A stretch of DNA of 50,537 bases from Desulfuromonadales bacterium (GTDB lineage Bacteria; Desulfobacterota; Desulfuromonadia; Desulfuromonadales; BM103): the NCBI GenBank assembly GCA_027065695.1, contig JAMONP010000013.1, positions 1 through 50,537 on the forward strand. The letters run 5' to 3'. Positions 9,721 to 16,866 of this stretch are shown here, piece after piece. A program made the translations under genes and the position numbers. The notes under the pieces are model-generated. The model did no database searches and had not been told where the DNA came from. It worked only from the letters and a program-made list of their open reading frames with translations. Position 1 is the stretch's first letter, and the number at the start of each line of letters is the position of its first letter.

Positions 9721-10002
9721 ATGATCCGGATTCAATTCTACAGTTTGTTGCGACTGTTGCTGAAAGAGGAAAAGCTGGACCTGCCTGCCTGTACAGATGA
9801 AAACATAGAGCAACTGCTACAGCGTGTTCAAAAACACTTTTCTACACCTTTTTTGCATAAGTTGTTGGATGACCAGGGAGGGTTGCACGCTGGAACTATC
9901 ATTATGGTCAATCGGCGCAACATCCTGCACCTTGAAAGCCTAGAAACACCAGTGAGAGATGGAGACCTGATCGCATTTTTTCCGCCAGGTGCTGGTGGCT
10001 GA
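9721..10002 (+). CDS. aorD: MoaD/ThiS-like sulfur carrier
   Basis: A 93-residue beta-grasp protein ending in PGAGG. The terminal Gly-Gly is the hallmark of MoaD and ThiS, which are adenylated and thiocarboxylated there to donate sulfur. IMVNRRNI and RDGDLIAFFPP fit the last strands of the fold. Its place directly after AOR genes suggests it supplies the dithiolene sulfur of the tungsten pterin cofactor, in parallel with any housekeeping MoaD elsewhere. It ends two bases before the GTG of the next gene. Confidence 0.88.
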   Translation: MIRIQFYSLLRLLLKEEKLDLPACTDENIEQLLQRVQKHFSTPFLHKLLDDQGGLHAGTIIMVNRRNILHLESLETPVRDGDLIAFFPPGAGG

Positions 10003-10004
10003 AG

Positions 10005-10676
10005 GTGGCGGTTGATGAACGCTACATGCGGCAGGTTCTGCATTGGGGTAAGGAGAAGCAGCGACGGCTTGAGACCGCTAGAGTTCTGGTTGCTGGCATC
10101 GGCGGCCTCGGGGCAACCGTCAGTCAACTGCTGGCACGCGCCGGTGTCGGTAAACTTTACCTGGTGGACGATGGCTTGGTTGATTGGCCTGACCTGCATC
10201 GCCAGTTACTATATACCGAAGCAGATATTGGCCGATCGAAACTGGACATCGCCAAAGAGCGTCTTCTGCAGATAAACAGTACCGTCAGGGTAGAGTTACT
10301 TCCAGGTCGTATCGACACCTCTTTCAAACTCCCTGCAGACATTTCATTTGTTGCTGACTGCCTGGATAATTACTCCAGTCGTTTCGACCTTGAGGTCTGT
10401 TTACCCTCCGGCACATTTCTGGTTCATGGTGGCATAGAAAGAGAGCAGGGCCAGGTTCTGACGCTTAAGGTTGGTAATTCACAACCATTAGCAGAGATTT
10501 TTTCTGGTGCCCTTCAGCCAGCAGGAAAAATCCCCGTCACTGGTGATGGGGTTGTAATAATTGCGGGCCTCATGGCCAATGAATTATTCAGCGTTATTTT
10601 CGGTCAACCTAAATTACTCAATCGCTGCCTGGTTGTGGGGCTAGGGGATCTGCATCTGTCATTTTTGGATGTTTGA
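10005..10676 (+). CDS. aorE: MoeB/ThiF-like E1 adenylyltransferase
   Basis: A 223-residue E1-like protein starting with GTG, next to its presumed partner carrier. GIGGLGATVSQLLARAG (about 30-46) is the ATP-binding glycine loop; DDGLVDWPDLHRQ and the following R/K/D positions match the adenylation site. It is shorter than MoeB and lacks the two CxxC pairs that bind structural zinc; the region where MoeB has YRCL reads GNSQPLAEIF. Some short HesA/MoeB-like enzymes are known to lack zinc, so activity is still likely. It would adenylate the Gly-Gly tail of the MoaD-like protein encoded upstream. Confidence 0.85.
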   Translation: MAVDERYMRQVLHWGKEKQRRLETARVLVAGIGGLGATVSQLLARAGVGKLYLVDDGLVDWPDLHRQLLYTEADIGRSKLDIAKERLLQINSTVRVELLPGRIDTSFKLPADISFVADCLDNYSSRFDLEVCLPSGTFLVHGGIEREQGQVLTLKVGNSQPLAEIFSGALQPAGKIPVTGDGVVIIAGLMANELFSVIFGQPKLLNRCLVVGLGDLHLSFLDV

Positions 10677-10809
10677 TGGTTGGGTGATGGTTGGGTTCCG
10701 CGTTCGCAAACGGTGGGGCTGTTTGCAAACCCTACGGGTGTTGCTTTTGGATAAAACGTTGTGAGCAATCAACCATTCCCCGCCCCTATTAAATGGCCAG
10801 CATGGTAGG

Positions 10810-10834
10810 GTGCGCATAGCTTCATCATGCGCAC
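10810..10834. repeat. Intergenic inverted repeat
   Basis: GTGCGCAT and ATGCGCAC form an eight-pair stem around a nine-base loop in the 225-bp gap between the aor operon and yaiI. There is no T run, so it is not a convincing terminator. It could be a dispersed intergenic repeat; no second copy is seen in the window. Confidence 0.4.
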
Positions 10835-10901
10835 GCTGTCAAAAATCTACAATCCATCACAAAAACAGCAAGAACACTGAGCAGAAAGAGGGGAAACATA
10901 A

Positions 10902-11345
10902 ATGCGGATATGGGTCGACGCCGATGCCTGCCCGAGGGTTATAAAAGAAATTCTGTTCCGGGCCGCCGACCGGAAAAAAGTGCAGCTCACGTTGGTGGCC
11001 AATCAGACGATGCACACCCCGCCTTCGCCTCACATCAACTCAATGGTTGTGGGTGCCGGCTTCGATGTTGCTGATGACAAGATTGTTGAAATGCTCAGCC
11101 CCGGAGATCTGGTCATTACTGCCGACATCCCGTTGGCTGCAGCCGCCATCAAAAAAGCAGGCTATGCACTTAACCCGCGTGGTGAATTCTACACACAAGA
11201 TAATATCCAGGAGCGCCTCACCATTCGTAACATGATGGATGAACTTCGTGGCTGCGGTGTGGAGACGGGTGGGCCAGCTGTTTTCAGCGTTGGCGACCGG
11301 CAGGTTTTTGCTAATCAGCTTGACAGGTTCCTGGCCAAACATTAA
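10902..11345 (+). CDS. yaiI: YaiI/YqxD family (UPF0178, DUF188) protein
   Basis: A 147-residue full-length member of the family, beginning [18 protein letters not shown], with the acidic pair DADACP, the middle LVANQ and the strand [15 protein letters not shown]. These conserved aspartates resemble those of PIN/NYN-like nucleases, and a nuclease role has been suggested for the family, but no reaction is established. A strong shared terminator follows directly and also serves the convergent cold-shock gene. Confidence 0.9.
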   Translation: MRIWVDADACPRVIKEILFRAADRKKVQLTLVANQTMHTPPSPHINSMVVGAGFDVADDKIVEMLSPGDLVITADIPLAAAAIKKAGYALNPRGEFYTQDNIQERLTIRNMMDELRGCGVETGGPAVFSVGDRQVFANQLDRFLAKH

Positions 11346-11346
11346 A

Positions 11347-11380
11347 AAAAGAGCCCTGCGGATTTCCGCAGGGCTCTTTT
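11347..11380. terminator. Bidirectional intrinsic terminator (yaiI / csp)
   Basis: A perfect 15-pair stem, with arms at 11347-11361 and 11366-11380, a four-base loop, an A run on the left and a TTTT on the right. It lies between two convergent genes and would stop transcription from both sides. Confidence 0.92.
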
Positions 11381-11402
11381 GCTAATCAATAGTAAATTTT
11401 AC

Positions 11403-11603
11403 TTAGATTTTTTGCACGTTGGATGACTGGGGGCCTTTCTGGCCTTCTGTAACATCAAAGCTTACCCGGTCTCCCTCAGCGAGAGATTTGAAACCATCGC
11501 CTTGGATTTCTGAGAAGTGGACGAACACATCCGGTCCATTGTCCTGCTCGATAAAACCAAAACCCTTTGCGTCGTTGAACCACTTCACTGTACCTTCTGC
11601 CAT
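11403..11603 (-). CDS. Cold-shock protein, CspA family (copy 1)
   Basis: A 66-residue single cold-shock domain. RNP1 is KGFGFI and RNP2 is VFVHFS, both intact. It binds single-stranded RNA and DNA and acts as an RNA chaperone. The open frame extends 15 codons upstream, but MAEGTV with GGAGGAG seven bases before it is the family start. It differs from the second copy (15890-16090) at only a few residues, all in the last twenty. Both copies share the promoter spacing and a leader of about 158 nt. Confidence 0.97.
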   Translation of the reverse strand: MAEGTVKWFNDAKGFGFIEQDNGPDVFVHFSEIQGDGFKSLAEGDRVSFDVTEGQKGPQSSNVQKI

Positions 11604-11762
11604 TTTCTCCTCCATGTTCCCCCGTGGGGACTCTTTAGGTTGTGCCAATCCAGATCGCCCGAAAAAACAAAAAACACACAGCCCATTGCGGGCCTCATTG
11701 CTCTGATCAATCCTGACACCATGTCAAACTGATGAGCGACGAAAAAACACAAACTTCATAAC
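11604..11762 (-). promoter_or_regulatory. Conserved 5' leader of csp copy 1
   Basis: From the predicted transcription start to the ATG this leader is about 159 nt. Blocks shared with the leader of csp copy 2 include TTTTCGTCGCTCA, CAGTTTGACA with GGTGTCA (a small stem-loop), CTGTGTGTTTTTT and a GC-rich hairpin just before the ribosome site. Long structured leaders are known to act as temperature sensors in cspA mRNAs; a similar role here is inferred from the conservation. Confidence 0.65.
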
Positions 11763-11768
11763 TCTTAT

Positions 11769-11798
11769 AACATAACACAGTGATTTTTTGAAAAGCAA
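11769..11798 (-). promoter_or_regulatory. Predicted sigma70 promoter of csp copy 1
   Basis: On the minus strand TTGCTT (11793-11798) and TATGTT (11769-11774) are 18 bases apart. The same layout, with TTGCCT and TAATGT and a conserved CACTGTG between them, precedes csp copy 2. Confidence 0.6.
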
Positions 11799-11931
11799 AG
11801 AAAAAACGGGTATTTCTATTTATAAAATGATGTTTTACCCTATGTCATAATTTTATAGATGTAAAAGGTGTTCAAAACAAGTGCGTTTCTTTTGTGTATT
11901 CACCTGTGACCAGGCAAGGCATAATAGGGGC

Positions 11932-12810
11932 ATGTCACTCTATTACTTCACTCGTTTCAATAAATTGAACCGGCGTTTGATCCTTTTGTTGATTGCCAGT
12001 CACTTGCTGTGGAGCATTGCTGTCTTCGGGCTCTGGTCGATCGGAAGTCTGGTTGAAGCGACAACCCCATGGTGGTCTGGTGTATTCATCGCCCTGCAAC
12101 TCTATGCCGCTGCCCAACTGCTCATGCCCGCACTGCTGCTGCATCCTGAGCAACGAAACCGTGGCTTTTATTTCTTCTGGGGAGCGACCCTGGCACTGAG
12201 TATCTGGCTAATTAATCAACTGACTCCAGTCGTTGCCTGGCAACCGTTGCTGGCTGCAATCAAGTCGGGCCTGCTTTTATTGGTAGCAACCGTCATCGGA
12301 GCAGCCTTGGCCAGATACATCCATCGACTGTGGGAGATCGTTCCGGTCTGTATTGTTATGACTTTGGCCGACTTTGCCAGTTGGCTCTACGGTCCAACCG
12401 CTGGTTTTACGCAGGAGATCAAACAATACTACCTGGCACCCAAGGGGCCTCCGCCACTTATCGACATGGTTCTGGTAAAACTGGCATTCCCCGGTCCTGC
12501 TGGGTTGGCACCGGTCTTCGGCATCTCTGACTGGATTATGGTCGTATTCTTCGCTATCGTCGCTGGTCGCTATGAGGTCAATGACAATCTGGTCGGGCCA
12601 CCAGGGGAGAAACTGGCGCGGCAGGGCAGGATAGGTCGTTATCTGCCAGTCTCAGTAGTGGCGCTCTTTATCGCAATAGTGTTAGCACAAGCAACCGGTC
12701 TTTTCATCCCGGCATTACCATTGATCGCCCTGATCATGCTCCTCTGGTACGCTGCCCGCTACCTGTTGCGGCGTCAAACCCATAAGAAACATCTTAATAC
12801 TGATAACTGA
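11932..12810 (+). CDS. Presenilin/signal-peptide-peptidase-like membrane protein
   Basis: A 292-residue protein with about eight to nine hydrophobic segments and little soluble sequence. Three motifs stand in the order and spacing of GxGD intramembrane aspartyl proteases: Asp147 in TLADFASWLYG (compare YD in transmembrane segment 6), Asp200 in VFGISDWIM (compare GxGD in segment 7) and PALP at 260-263 (the PAL motif of segment 9). The aspartates are 53 residues apart and PAL follows 60 later; human SPP has about 46 and 52. Gly-Ile-Ser-Asp replaces the second glycine of GxGD. If active, it would cut membrane helices. The frame opens with GTG at 11881, but the ATG at 11932 follows AGGGG and is preferred. 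It is divergent from csp copy 1. The family call is my own reading of motifs. Confidence 0.55.
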   Translation: MSLYYFTRFNKLNRRLILLLIASHLLWSIAVFGLWSIGSLVEATTPWWSGVFIALQLYAAAQLLMPALLLHPEQRNRGFYFFWGATLALSIWLINQLTPVVAWQPLLAAIKSGLLLLVATVIGAALARYIHRLWEIVPVCIVMTLADFASWLYGPTAGFTQEIKQYYLAPKGPPPLIDMVLVKLAFPGPAGLAPVFGISDWIMVVFFAIVAGRYEVNDNLVGPPGEKLARQGRIGRYLPVSVVALFIAIVLAQATGLFIPALPLIALIMLLWYAARYLLRRQTHKKHLNTDN

Positions 12811-12839
12811 TCACTAAATCACTGATAATTGTACACAGA

Positions 12840-13178
12840 TCATTTCCGCCGCCGACGCGGACGACGTGCTGGCCGCTTTGGTTTCTCTGCAACAGTCTCC
12901 ACAGGAGCTGCAGCAGGCTTTTTTGGCAGTGCTGCCCTGACACTGATGCAACGATCGATAAGTCTGGTACCGTCAAGCATGAGTGCTTCCCTGGCTTCGG
13001 CAGCCGTTGACATATGCACGAAGGCGGTGCCTTTGAACAGGCCAGACTTCTGATCTGTCATCATGTAAATTGAGCGCACTGTTCCGCATATAGCAAATAG
13101 CTTTCGTAAATCCTCTTCTTCGACTTCGAAGGAGATATCGGTTATGTACAAGTCTTTATTTGTCGATTTTTCTTTCAT
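12840..13178 (-). CDS. RRM-domain RNA-binding protein
   Basis: A 112-residue protein with one RNA recognition motif: RNP2 is LYITDI near residue 10 and RNP1 is KGTAFVHM near 49. A proline/alanine linker and a tail of arginines (RRPRRRRK) follow. Small RRM proteins of this form occur in cyanobacteria and many proteobacteria and bind RNA; their targets are mostly unknown. GGAGAG stands eight bases upstream of the ATG. The gene is bracketed by near-identical 13-bp segments (12803-12815 and 13252-13264). Confidence 0.93.
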   Translation of the reverse strand: MKEKSTNKDLYITDISFEVEEEDLRKLFAICGTVRSIYMMTDQKSGLFKGTAFVHMSTAAEAREALMLDGTRLIDRCISVRAALPKKPAAAPVETVAEKPKRPARRPRRRRK

Positions 13179-13202
13179 TCAAATCTCTCCAGGAGAAACA
13201 GT

Positions 13203-13240
13203 AATCCAGTAATCAGTTATCGTATTACTGGTTTTTGTTT
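13203..13240. repeat. Intergenic hairpin between RRM and YkgJ genes
   Basis: CCAGTAAT and ATTACTGG pair around a ten-base loop and are followed on the plus strand by TTTTTGTTTT. Both neighbouring genes run on the minus strand, so a terminator in the plus direction has no obvious client; it may simply be part of the CAGTAATCAGT-like low-complexity repeats seen in this gap. Confidence 0.35.
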
Positions 13241-13259
13241 TCTGATCACTAATAACTGA

Positions 13260-13616
13260 TCACTTGTTTTCATTGTAGCCTTTACAGCCGGTTGCGGTGG
13301 CATGTTTCTGATGTTCCGGATAAGCCCGGCAGTGGTCTGGCTTGATGTCGTCAATTCCACACAAGTGGCCTTTGCGGTCGAGTCGGTCGAGTAACCAGGG
13401 GCAACGTTCGACATCATCCTCTGTATCTGGGTCGACCCAGGCGGTATGTAGTTTGTTGCCTGGACCAAGATCCAGGGTTTTGACCCAAGCCTGTAAATCA
13501 TCACGGCTGAGATTTTGCCAACGCTGTAGGTCAGCATCGCTGACACAGCCGTTGTAGGCGTCGATCAGGTTGAGGCAGCAGTGGCCACAGTTACAGCAAT
13601 GGAAGGTGTTGTTCAT
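13260..13616 (-). CDS. YkgJ-family cysteine-cluster protein
   Basis: A protein of about 118 residues starting MNNTFHCCNCGHCC. The CxxCxxCC-type head, the later CPWL, LCGI, HCRAYP and a last GCKG give the eight-cysteine pattern of the YkgJ family, thought to chelate zinc or iron. The frame is open 16 codons further upstream (to 13664), but the inner ATG matches the family start; neither has a clear ribosome site. It is probably co-directional with the RRM gene, 81 bases apart. Confidence 0.85.
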   Translation of the reverse strand: MNNTFHCCNCGHCCLNLIDAYNGCVSDADLQRWQNLSRDDLQAWVKTLDLGPGNKLHTAWVDPDTEDDVERCPWLLDRLDRKGHLCGIDDIKPDHCRAYPEHQKHATATGCKGYNENK

Positions 13617-13713
13617 TGCTTGTATACTGTCATCGAATTGCTTAATGCAAAAGAGAAAAACCATCTTTTATGGTTACTGTTCAGCACAATCTGAATTATT
13701 TATAAAAATATCT

Positions 13714-13786
13714 GTCATCCTCGAATGATTTTATCGGGGATCCATGCTTTAAGGTCTGGATTCCCGATTACACCCTCGGGAATGAC
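13714..13786 (+). repeat. 73-bp palindromic repeat, copy 1
   Basis: An imperfect palindrome with ends GTCATCCTCGA and CTCGGGAATGAC and an inner pair TTATCGGGGATCC / GGATTCCCGATTA, able to fold as one long hairpin. Copies 2 and 3 are at 17582-17654 (inverted) and 49472-49544. Similarity continues outward on the left side for some tens of bases. Confidence 0.9.
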
Positions 13787-13849
13787 TGTATTTTATCACG
13801 CTCTAAATCAGAGGACGCTGCCATTCAATAACACAAACAACGAAAAGCA

Positions 13850-13878
13850 TTGCCTGCTGTGGATAAGAGTGTTATAGA
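13850..13878 (+). promoter_or_regulatory. Predicted sigma70 promoter of the ABC-F gene
   Basis: TTGCCT (13850-13855) and TATAGA (13873-13878) are separated by 17 bases. Transcription would start near 13885, just ahead of a terminator-like hairpin. Confidence 0.65.
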
Positions 13879-13892
13879 TTCGCGGCGCAAAG

Positions 13893-13938
13893 ACCACGGG
13901 GCCTGTCAAACTGCCAGCCCTGTGGTTTTTATTTTTTT
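13893..13938 (+). terminator. Leader terminator upstream of the ABC-F gene
   Basis: ACCACGGGGC (13893-13902) pairs with GCCCTGTGGT (13917-13926), including a G-U pair, and is followed by a long T-rich run to 13938. It lies between the predicted promoter and the ATG at 13959, and no plus-strand gene ends upstream, so it most likely attenuates the ABC-F gene or ends a short leader RNA of about 50 nt. Confidence 0.65.
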
Positions 13939-13958
13939 CTTCAAAGGATAAATCACCC

Positions 13959-15581
13959 ATGATCAGTGCATCAAACATCTGTCTGGCTTACGGCAAACGA
14001 ACCATTTTCAAAAACGTTAATATCAAGTTCACTCCCGGTAACTGCTACGGTCTTATCGGTGCTAACGGTTCGGGGAAAACCACCTTTCTGAAAATCCTGG
14101 CAGGTGACTCCGCCCCTGATAAAGGCGAAGTCTCAATTGGCAAAGGGTTACGTCTGGCCGTGTTGCGTCAGGATCAGTTTGCTTTTGATGAGGAGACCGT
14201 TTTCAATACCGTGATCATAGGTCACGAACAGCTCTACACTGTGATGGCAGAACGCGATGAGATATACGCGAAAGAGGTGTTTACCGAGGAAGATGGCATC
14301 CGTTCAGGCGAGCTTGAGGTGGCTTTTTCCGAGATGAACGGTTATGACGCAGAATCCGAGGCAGCGATTTTGCTGAACGGCTTGGGGATAACCGAAGAAC
14401 TACGTCAAAAGAAGATGAAAGAGCTTGAAGGCGGAGAGAAAGTACGAGTGCTACTAGCACAGGCGCTGTTCGGTAACCCCGATGTCCTGCTGCTTGATGA
14501 GCCGACCAACAACCTTGATCTTAAATCAATTCAATGGCTCGAAGAATTTCTTGGTCGTTTTCAGAATACGGTGATTGTTGTTTCTCATGACCGCCACTTT
14601 CTCAATCAGGCCTGTACTCATATTGCTGATATTGATTTCGGTGTCATCCGCACCTATGTGGGTAACTATGATTTCTGGTATGAAGCCAGCCAGCTGGTTT
14701 TGAAACAGAAACAGGATGCCAACAAAAAGGCTTCCGACAAAGCCGCCGAACTCAAGGACTTTATTGCCCGTTTCAGCTCTAACGCTTCCAAAGCAAAGCA
14801 GGCGACCTCGCGGAAAAAGTTATTGGACAAACTGGAAATCGAAGAACTGCCAGTGTCATCACGCAAGTATCCGTTTGTGGTGTTTAAACCTGAACGTTCC
14901 TGCGGCGATATTATTCTCGAAGTGAAAGGTCTGAGTAAAACTATTGATGGTGTCAAGGTGCTGGATAACCTGAACCTGATTATTAACAAAGGTGACAAGA
15001 TTGCCTTTATCGGTAACGGTGTTACCAAAACCACTCTATTACAGATTCTCGTCGGTGAATTGGCAGCTGATAGCGGTAGCTTCCGTTGGGGCGTGACAAT
15101 CACCAATTCCTACTTCCCCAAAGAAAACAGCGCTTATTTCGCTAACGACATGAGTCTCATAGAATGGCTGTGTCAGTATCCACCCCATGAAGGTGAAAGC
15201 TTTGCTCGCAGCTTCCTCGGCCGAATGTTGTTTTCAGGCGATGAGGCAACAAAAAAAACCAACGTGCTCAGCGGTGGGGAAAAGGTGCGTTGCATGTTGG
15301 CTAGAATGATGCTGACTAATGCCAATGTGCTGTTGTTAGATGAGCCCACCAATCATCTTGACCTGGAATCAATCACCGCTCTTAACAACAGCCTGATTGC
15401 TTTCTCCGAGGTGATTCTGTTCAGCTCACACGACCACAAGTTTGTTTCTACACTGGCTAACCGGATTGTTGAGCTGACCACGAACGGCGTGATCGACCGG
15501 GTCATGAGTTTTGATGAGTATCTTGAGGATGCTGATATCAATGCGCTGCGTGAACAGCTATGTCATGGAAAATCTGGATAG
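13959..15581 (+). CDS. ybiT: ABC-F ATPase, YbiT type
   Basis: A 540-residue protein with two nucleotide-binding domains and no membrane segments. Domain 1 has GANGSGKTT, LEGGEK and LLLDEPTNNLDL; the linker at about 235-290 carries RFSSNASKAKQATSR as in E. coli YbiT; domain 2 has LSGGEK and LLLDEPTNHLDL. ABC-F proteins act on the ribosomal E site to relieve stalling, and some confer antibiotic resistance. The second Walker A reads IGNGVTKTT: one residue shorter than the usual form and with Thr in place of the glycine before Lys, so that site may hydrolyse ATP poorly. AAAGGA lies 13 bases before the ATG. A leader terminator suggests attenuation control. Confidence 0.93.
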   Translation: MISASNICLAYGKRTIFKNVNIKFTPGNCYGLIGANGSGKTTFLKILAGDSAPDKGEVSIGKGLRLAVLRQDQFAFDEETVFNTVIIGHEQLYTVMAERDEIYAKEVFTEEDGIRSGELEVAFSEMNGYDAESEAAILLNGLGITEELRQKKMKELEGGEKVRVLLAQALFGNPDVLLLDEPTNNLDLKSIQWLEEFLGRFQNTVIVVSHDRHFLNQACTHIADIDFGVIRTYVGNYDFWYEASQLVLKQKQDANKKASDKAAELKDFIARFSSNASKAKQATSRKKLLDKLEIEELPVSSRKYPFVVFKPERSCGDIILEVKGLSKTIDGVKVLDNLNLIINKGDKIAFIGNGVTKTTLLQILVGELAADSGSFRWGVTITNSYFPKENSAYFANDMSLIEWLCQYPPHEGESFARSFLGRMLFSGDEATKKTNVLSGGEKVRCMLARMMLTNANVLLLDEPTNHLDLESITALNNSLIAFSEVILFSSHDHKFVSTLANRIVELTTNGVIDRVMSFDEYLEDADINALREQLCHGKSG

Positions 15582-15642
15582 ATAGGAGTGGATAGGTGGG
15601 GGGAGGTTGATTCAACATCATAGGAATCGAGCCCCCTCCATA

Positions 15643-15810
15643 CTATTCCTCTGCGGATGTTTCCTGGCCTTGTTCTTTTGCACCCTGTTCTTCTGCTAAT
15701 TTTTCCTGATCTTTTTCCTCTTGCTTACGCTTGTTCTTTTCCTCTTTCTTGGCTTTCTTTGCAAGTTCTTTCTGACGTTTCTCGTAACCGTAATTTGGTT
15801 TCCTGGCCAT
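15643..15810 (-). CDS. Small Lys/Glu-rich protein
   Basis: A 55-residue frame that starts MARKPNYGYEKRQKELAKKA and continues as a highly charged, probably helical run of Lys, Glu and Gln, ending TSAEE. About half of the residues are charged. The uniform coding quality and the Tyr-x-Tyr-Glu-Lys-Arg-Gln head look like a conserved small proteobacterial protein, but I do not know a function. It lies 79 bases downstream of csp copy 2 on the same strand, with a terminator between them, so it may be read through from the csp promoter. Confidence 0.65.
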   Translation of the reverse strand: MARKPNYGYEKRQKELAKKAKKEEKNKRKQEEKDQEKLAEEQGAKEQGQETSAEE

Positions 15811-15832
15811 CTATTTGTCCTTTCTGAAGACT

Positions 15833-15864
15833 AAAGAGCCCCACGAAAATCCGCAGGGCTCTTT
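15833..15864 (-). terminator. Intrinsic terminator of csp copy 2
   Basis: AAAGAGCCC (15833-15841) and GGGCTCTTT (15856-15864) form a nine-pair stem. On the minus strand the A residues on the left give a short U run. It resembles the terminator of csp copy 1. Confidence 0.8.
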
Positions 15865-15889
15865 GAGATTGATAAGTGCAAAGTTTAAC

Positions 15890-16090
15890 TTAAGCTCTGT
15901 TCACATTAGATGCCTGGGGGCCTTTCTGACCTTCAGTAACATCAAAATTTACTCGATCTCCCTCGGCGAGAGATTTGAAACCATCGCCTTGGATTTCTGA
16001 GAAGTGGACGAACACATCCGGTCCGTTGTCCTGCTCGATAAAACCAAAACCCTTTGCGTCGTTAAACCACTTCACTGTACCTTCTGCCAT
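15890..16090 (-). CDS. Cold-shock protein, CspA family (copy 2)
   Basis: A 66-residue cold-shock domain, identical to copy 1 over its first 47 residues and differing only near the end (DRVNF in place of DRVSF, and ASNVNRA in place of SSNVQKI). RNP1 KGFGFI and RNP2 VFVHFS are intact. An in-frame ATG four codons upstream overlaps the ribosome site and is not the likely start. The gene is followed by a terminator and by a small Lys/Glu-rich frame. The two csp genes are about 4.3 kb apart on the same strand. Confidence 0.97.
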   Translation of the reverse strand: MAEGTVKWFNDAKGFGFIEQDNGPDVFVHFSEIQGDGFKSLAEGDRVNFDVTEGQKGPQASNVNRA

Positions 16091-16248
16091 TTTTCTCTCC
16101 ATGTTCCCCTTTGGGAACTTTTTGTTGTGTAGATCCTGGTCGCCCGTAAAATAAAAAACACACAGTCCAAGCGGTCTGTGTGATCGGTTTACATGTTGAC
16201 ACCTTGTCAAACTGGTGAGCGACGAAAAGTACACAAACTTTCTTAAGT
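16091..16248 (-). promoter_or_regulatory. Conserved 5' leader of csp copy 2
   Basis: About 158 nt, nearly the same length as the copy 1 leader, with the same blocks in the same order. GTTCCC-AAAG-GGGAAC makes a perfect small stem ending three bases before the GGAGAG ribosome site, and TTGACA-AGG-TGTCAA makes another near the 5' end. The conservation outside the coding region argues for selection on RNA structure. Confidence 0.65.
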
Positions 16249-16254
16249 TTTCGC

Positions 16255-16284
16255 ACATTAGCACAGTGGGCTTTTTAAAGGCAA
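16255..16284 (-). promoter_or_regulatory. Predicted sigma70 promoter of csp copy 2
   Basis: TTGCCT (16279-16284) and TAATGT (16255-16260) on the minus strand, 18 bases apart, with CACTGTG shared with the copy 1 promoter. Confidence 0.6.
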
Positions 16285-16367
16285 GATTTAAATTGATTGC
16301 TTAAATACTGCTATGGCCACGTTGATTGTGGTTTACTCCAAGCTTCTTTCTCCGTTAGAATTCCAAT

Positions 16368-16823
16368 ATGACCTCAATAAATTCAAAAAACTGGAAACCT
16401 GCCGACCTCAATACCCTTCTTACTGACGTGATTGATGCTGTTGAGAGTGGCGAAATAGACTCTGCTTTTGATAATATCGATATTACAGTAGGAAATCTCT
16501 CCAGAACCAAGAATATTAGGAATTTCACCAAGAATTACCTGTTAGCATGCATCTGTGCCGGTGTTGATGGTGTTTCTGAGGCCAATGATCTTACGGCTCT
16601 TGGCCTGATCAATGCCTTCCGTCGAATGAACGCGCAAGCCCCTTTAGATGAACTCCCACAAAACTATAAGGTTGTCGCTGTCAAACTTCATCGTGAGGAA
16701 GGCAACCCTGATGTTGAAATATATATCAAAGATGGCAATAGGGTAATTTATGGTGAGAAGGTCTTGCCTCGCGGGATTTTGACCGAAAACTTCTTATGCG
16801 TGACTGGTACAAGCCTTTTATGA
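16368..16823 (+). CDS. Hypothetical protein
   Basis: I do not recognise this 151-residue protein. It is soluble, with no signal peptide or membrane segment. The N-terminal two thirds look helical (LNTLLTDVIDAVESGEIDSAF, then a short Cys-containing segment YLLACICAGVDG), and the last third alternates strands (YKVVAVKLHREEGNPDVEIYIKDGNRVIYGEKVLPRG). Codon use resembles that of the neighbours. It lies 43 bases before the exonuclease gene on the same strand, so the two may be co-transcribed. Confidence 0.65.
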   Translation: MTSINSKNWKPADLNTLLTDVIDAVESGEIDSAFDNIDITVGNLSRTKNIRNFTKNYLLACICAGVDGVSEANDLTALGLINAFRRMNAQAPLDELPQNYKVVAVKLHREEGNPDVEIYIKDGNRVIYGEKVLPRGILTENFLCVTGTSLL

Positions 16824-16866
16824 TTGGGACCAGTTTAGGTTATCGGTAATCAATTATTAGTGTGCA

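Noticed and set aside
15590-15639. GC-rich hairpin after the ABC-F gene as a terminator
   Set aside because: The stem is interrupted and no T run follows; it may fold but is not convincing.
16091-16264. N-terminally extended cold-shock protein (124 codons)
   Set aside because: The extension covers the conserved leader and promoter; the protein homology begins at MAEGTV, with a proper ribosome site.
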